From JADJOY01 sp016713535 [NCBI: Deltaproteobacteria bacterium] (GTDB lineage: Bacteria; JADJOY01): a DNA stretch of 64,000 nucleotides. The notes under the pieces were generated by a model. It searched no databases and was not told the DNA's origin. It worked only from the letters and a program-made list of their open reading frames with translations. The translations under genes were made by a program, and so were the position numbers. Of the stretch, positions 62,993 through 64,000 are shown one piece after another. The stretch spans positions 104,640 to 168,639 of the forward strand of contig JADJOY010000001.1 of assembly GCA_016713535.1 (NCBI GenBank). The letters are read 5' to 3'. Every line of letters begins with the position of its first letter. Within the stretch, counting starts at the first letter, position 1.

Positions 62993-64000
62993 GGTCCGTC
63001 TCCAGCGGGGGCACGGCGCGAGCCGCGGGCGTCGCGCAGCCCCGTCGCGCGTCACCTGCGACGAGCGCGCGGTAGATCTCGAGGTATGTGTTCACCACCG
63101 GCTCGACTTCGAAGCTCGCGCGCGCCGTGGCGCGGGCGCGCTCGCCGAGCGCGAGCCGGAGCTCCGGATCGGCAAGCAGCTCGCACGCGGCGTGCTGGAT
63201 CGCGCCGGCGAGCTCCGCCTGATCGCACGCGCCCGGAAGGACCCAGGCGTTCTCGCGGTGACGCGCGTAGCGCGAAGCGAGCCCCACGGGAGTGGTGAGC
63301 ACGGCCACCCCATGAGCCATCGCCTCCGCGAGCACGTTGCCGAACGCTTCGCTCGTGGACGGGAACAGCAGCAAGTCAGCCGCCGCGTAATAGCGCGACG
63401 GATCGGCTTGCCAGCCGATGAGCTGGACCGAACCGGCCAGCGCAGGCGCCTCGGCCCACTCTCGCAGCTGCGCGCCGAGGGGGCCGTCGCCGACGAGCGC
63501 GAGCGCGGCACCGCTTCGCGCCTGGATCGTGGGCCAGGCCCTCACGATCGCGTCGAGTCCCTTCCCCGGAACCAGACGGCCCACGTAGAGGCAGGTCGGG
63601 CGGTCGGCGAGGCCGAGCTCCCGGCGCCTCTCGGCGACGCTGCGCGGGTCGGCTCGTGTGGGCAGGTCGGGGATCTCGACACCGTTGGGCACGAGCGAGA
63701 CACGCTGCTCCGGCAGCCCTTGGGCGAGGGCCTCCTCGCGCCCGGCCGCGCTCGTCGTCACCCACCGATCCGTCTGGGCGAAGCCACGCCAGAGCCAGCC
63801 ACCGAGCCGGCCGTCGCGCACCTTCGCGACGTCTCCGCACGCGCCGAGGGTGCAGATCTTGAGAACCGTGCGGGTGCCCCGCAGGCGCGCTCCCAGGATC
63901 GCGCCGAGGGCGAACGGCGAGAGGCAGTGAGCGTGGACCACGTCGTAGCGCCCACCGTTGTAGACGAAGTATGCGAATGCGACGAGGCCGTTCACCGCGC
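62985..64000 (-). CDS. Glycosyltransferase family 4, partial (5' end beyond the window)
   Basis: At least 336 residues; the 5' end is cut by the window edge, and the GTG at 63995 is probably internal. The GT-B donor domain is complete: RPTCLYVGRLVPGKGLDAIVRAW, LALVGDGPLGAQLRE, VQLIGWQADPSRYYAAADLLLFPSTSEAFGNVLAEAMAHGVAVLTTPVGL, where the E-x7-E-like motif SEAFGNVLAEA binds the sugar-nucleotide. The visible N-terminal part (VVHAHCLSPFALGAILGARLRGTRTV) matches the acceptor domain. It probably assembles a surface glycan with the methyltransferase encoded next (8-bp overlap). Donor sugar unknown. Confidence 0.88.
   Translation of the reverse strand, partial: AVNGLVAFAYFVYNGGRYDVVHAHCLSPFALGAILGARLRGTRTVLKICTLGACGDVAKVRDGRLGGWLWRGFAQTDRWVTTSAAGREEALAQGLPEQRVSLVPNGVEIPDLPTRADPRSVAERRRELGLADRPTCLYVGRLVPGKGLDAIVRAWPTIQARSGAALALVGDGPLGAQLREWAEAPALAGSVQLIGWQADPSRYYAAADLLLFPSTSEAFGNVLAEAMAHGVAVLTTPVGLASRYARHRENAWVLPGACDQAELAGAIQHAACELLADPELRLALGERARATARASFEVEPVVNTYLEIYRALVAGDARRGCATPAARAVPPLETDHA

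Overview
The window is very GC-rich, densely coded DNA with no rRNA, no convincing tRNA, no CRISPR array and no prophage. Several features point to Myxococcota or a related former-deltaproteobacterial lineage, though the sequence alone does not fix the taxon. These are many hybrid sensor kinases, a Ser/Thr kinase fused to an NTPase/TPR module, a secreted enzyme ending in thrombospondin type-3 calcium repeats plus a Cys-helix-Arg tail like the MYXO-CTERM sorting signal, and a MopE-type metal-binding tail. GTG and TTG starts are common, and at least five gene pairs share a GTGA start/stop overlap.

Layout. 1-6.2 kb: signalling genes (a GGDEF-EAL protein split by an in-frame TGA, a REC-PAS protein, a PilZ protein), a flavodoxin-like protein and a hydrolase; an AT-rich array of 23-bp direct repeats lies at 5.6 kb. 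6.5-6.7 kb and 21.7-22.05 kb: two inverted copies of a five-hairpin intergenic repeat. 6.7-12.4 kb: a eukaryote-like PFK-2/FBPase-2 coupled to a Nudix hydrolase, MsrA, and a secreted GH116-like glycosidase. 12.4-24.9 kb: a metallophosphoesterase (frameshifted), a hybrid kinase, a phosphatase, an acetyltransferase, an acyltransferase, an MBL-fold protein, an RluA pseudouridine synthase, a secreted PI-PLC-like protein, a pectin-acetylesterase-like lipoprotein, a YbaK deacylase and an unknown protein. 24.9-33 kb: an acyl-CoA ligase, a giant kinase-NTPase-TPR regulator (frameshifted), and a large fusion of a PhaC-like alpha/beta-hydrolase to an acyl-CoA synthetase. 33-38.9 kb: an M48 protease, a TetR / ferritin-like diiron / secreted protein operon, and a Yip1 protein. 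38.9-42.1 kb: ferredoxin and two-subunit 2-oxoacid:ferredoxin oxidoreductase. 42.2-46.9 kb: radical SAM protein, methyltransferase, acyl-CoA dehydrogenase and GH172 (the last two frameshifted). 46.9-52.3 kb: a four-gene redox module (DUF6599, Tat-exported DUF362, NosR/NapH-like polyferredoxin, Tat-exported aldo/keto reductase). 52.4-56.5 kb: a hydrolase behind a strong dyad, a PAS + soluble chemoreceptor pair behind a sigma-54-like promoter, and a second diiron protein whose ribosome-binding site sits inside a long hairpin. 56.6-64 kb: a 1482-residue CheB-CheR-PAS-kinase-receiver protein, a YbaY-MliC lipoprotein, and a methyltransferase/glycosyltransferase pair that runs off the window.

Metabolically the region combines fatty-acid and acyl-CoA handling (ligases, acyl-CoA dehydrogenase, PlsC-like acyltransferase, ferritin-like oxidases) with ferredoxin-linked 2-oxoacid oxidation and an envelope redox module. 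Seven apparent single-base frameshifts, mostly in short G/C runs, interrupt six otherwise well-conserved genes. This pattern looks more like residual long-read error than widespread gene decay, and it makes several apparent gene ends or fusions unreliable.
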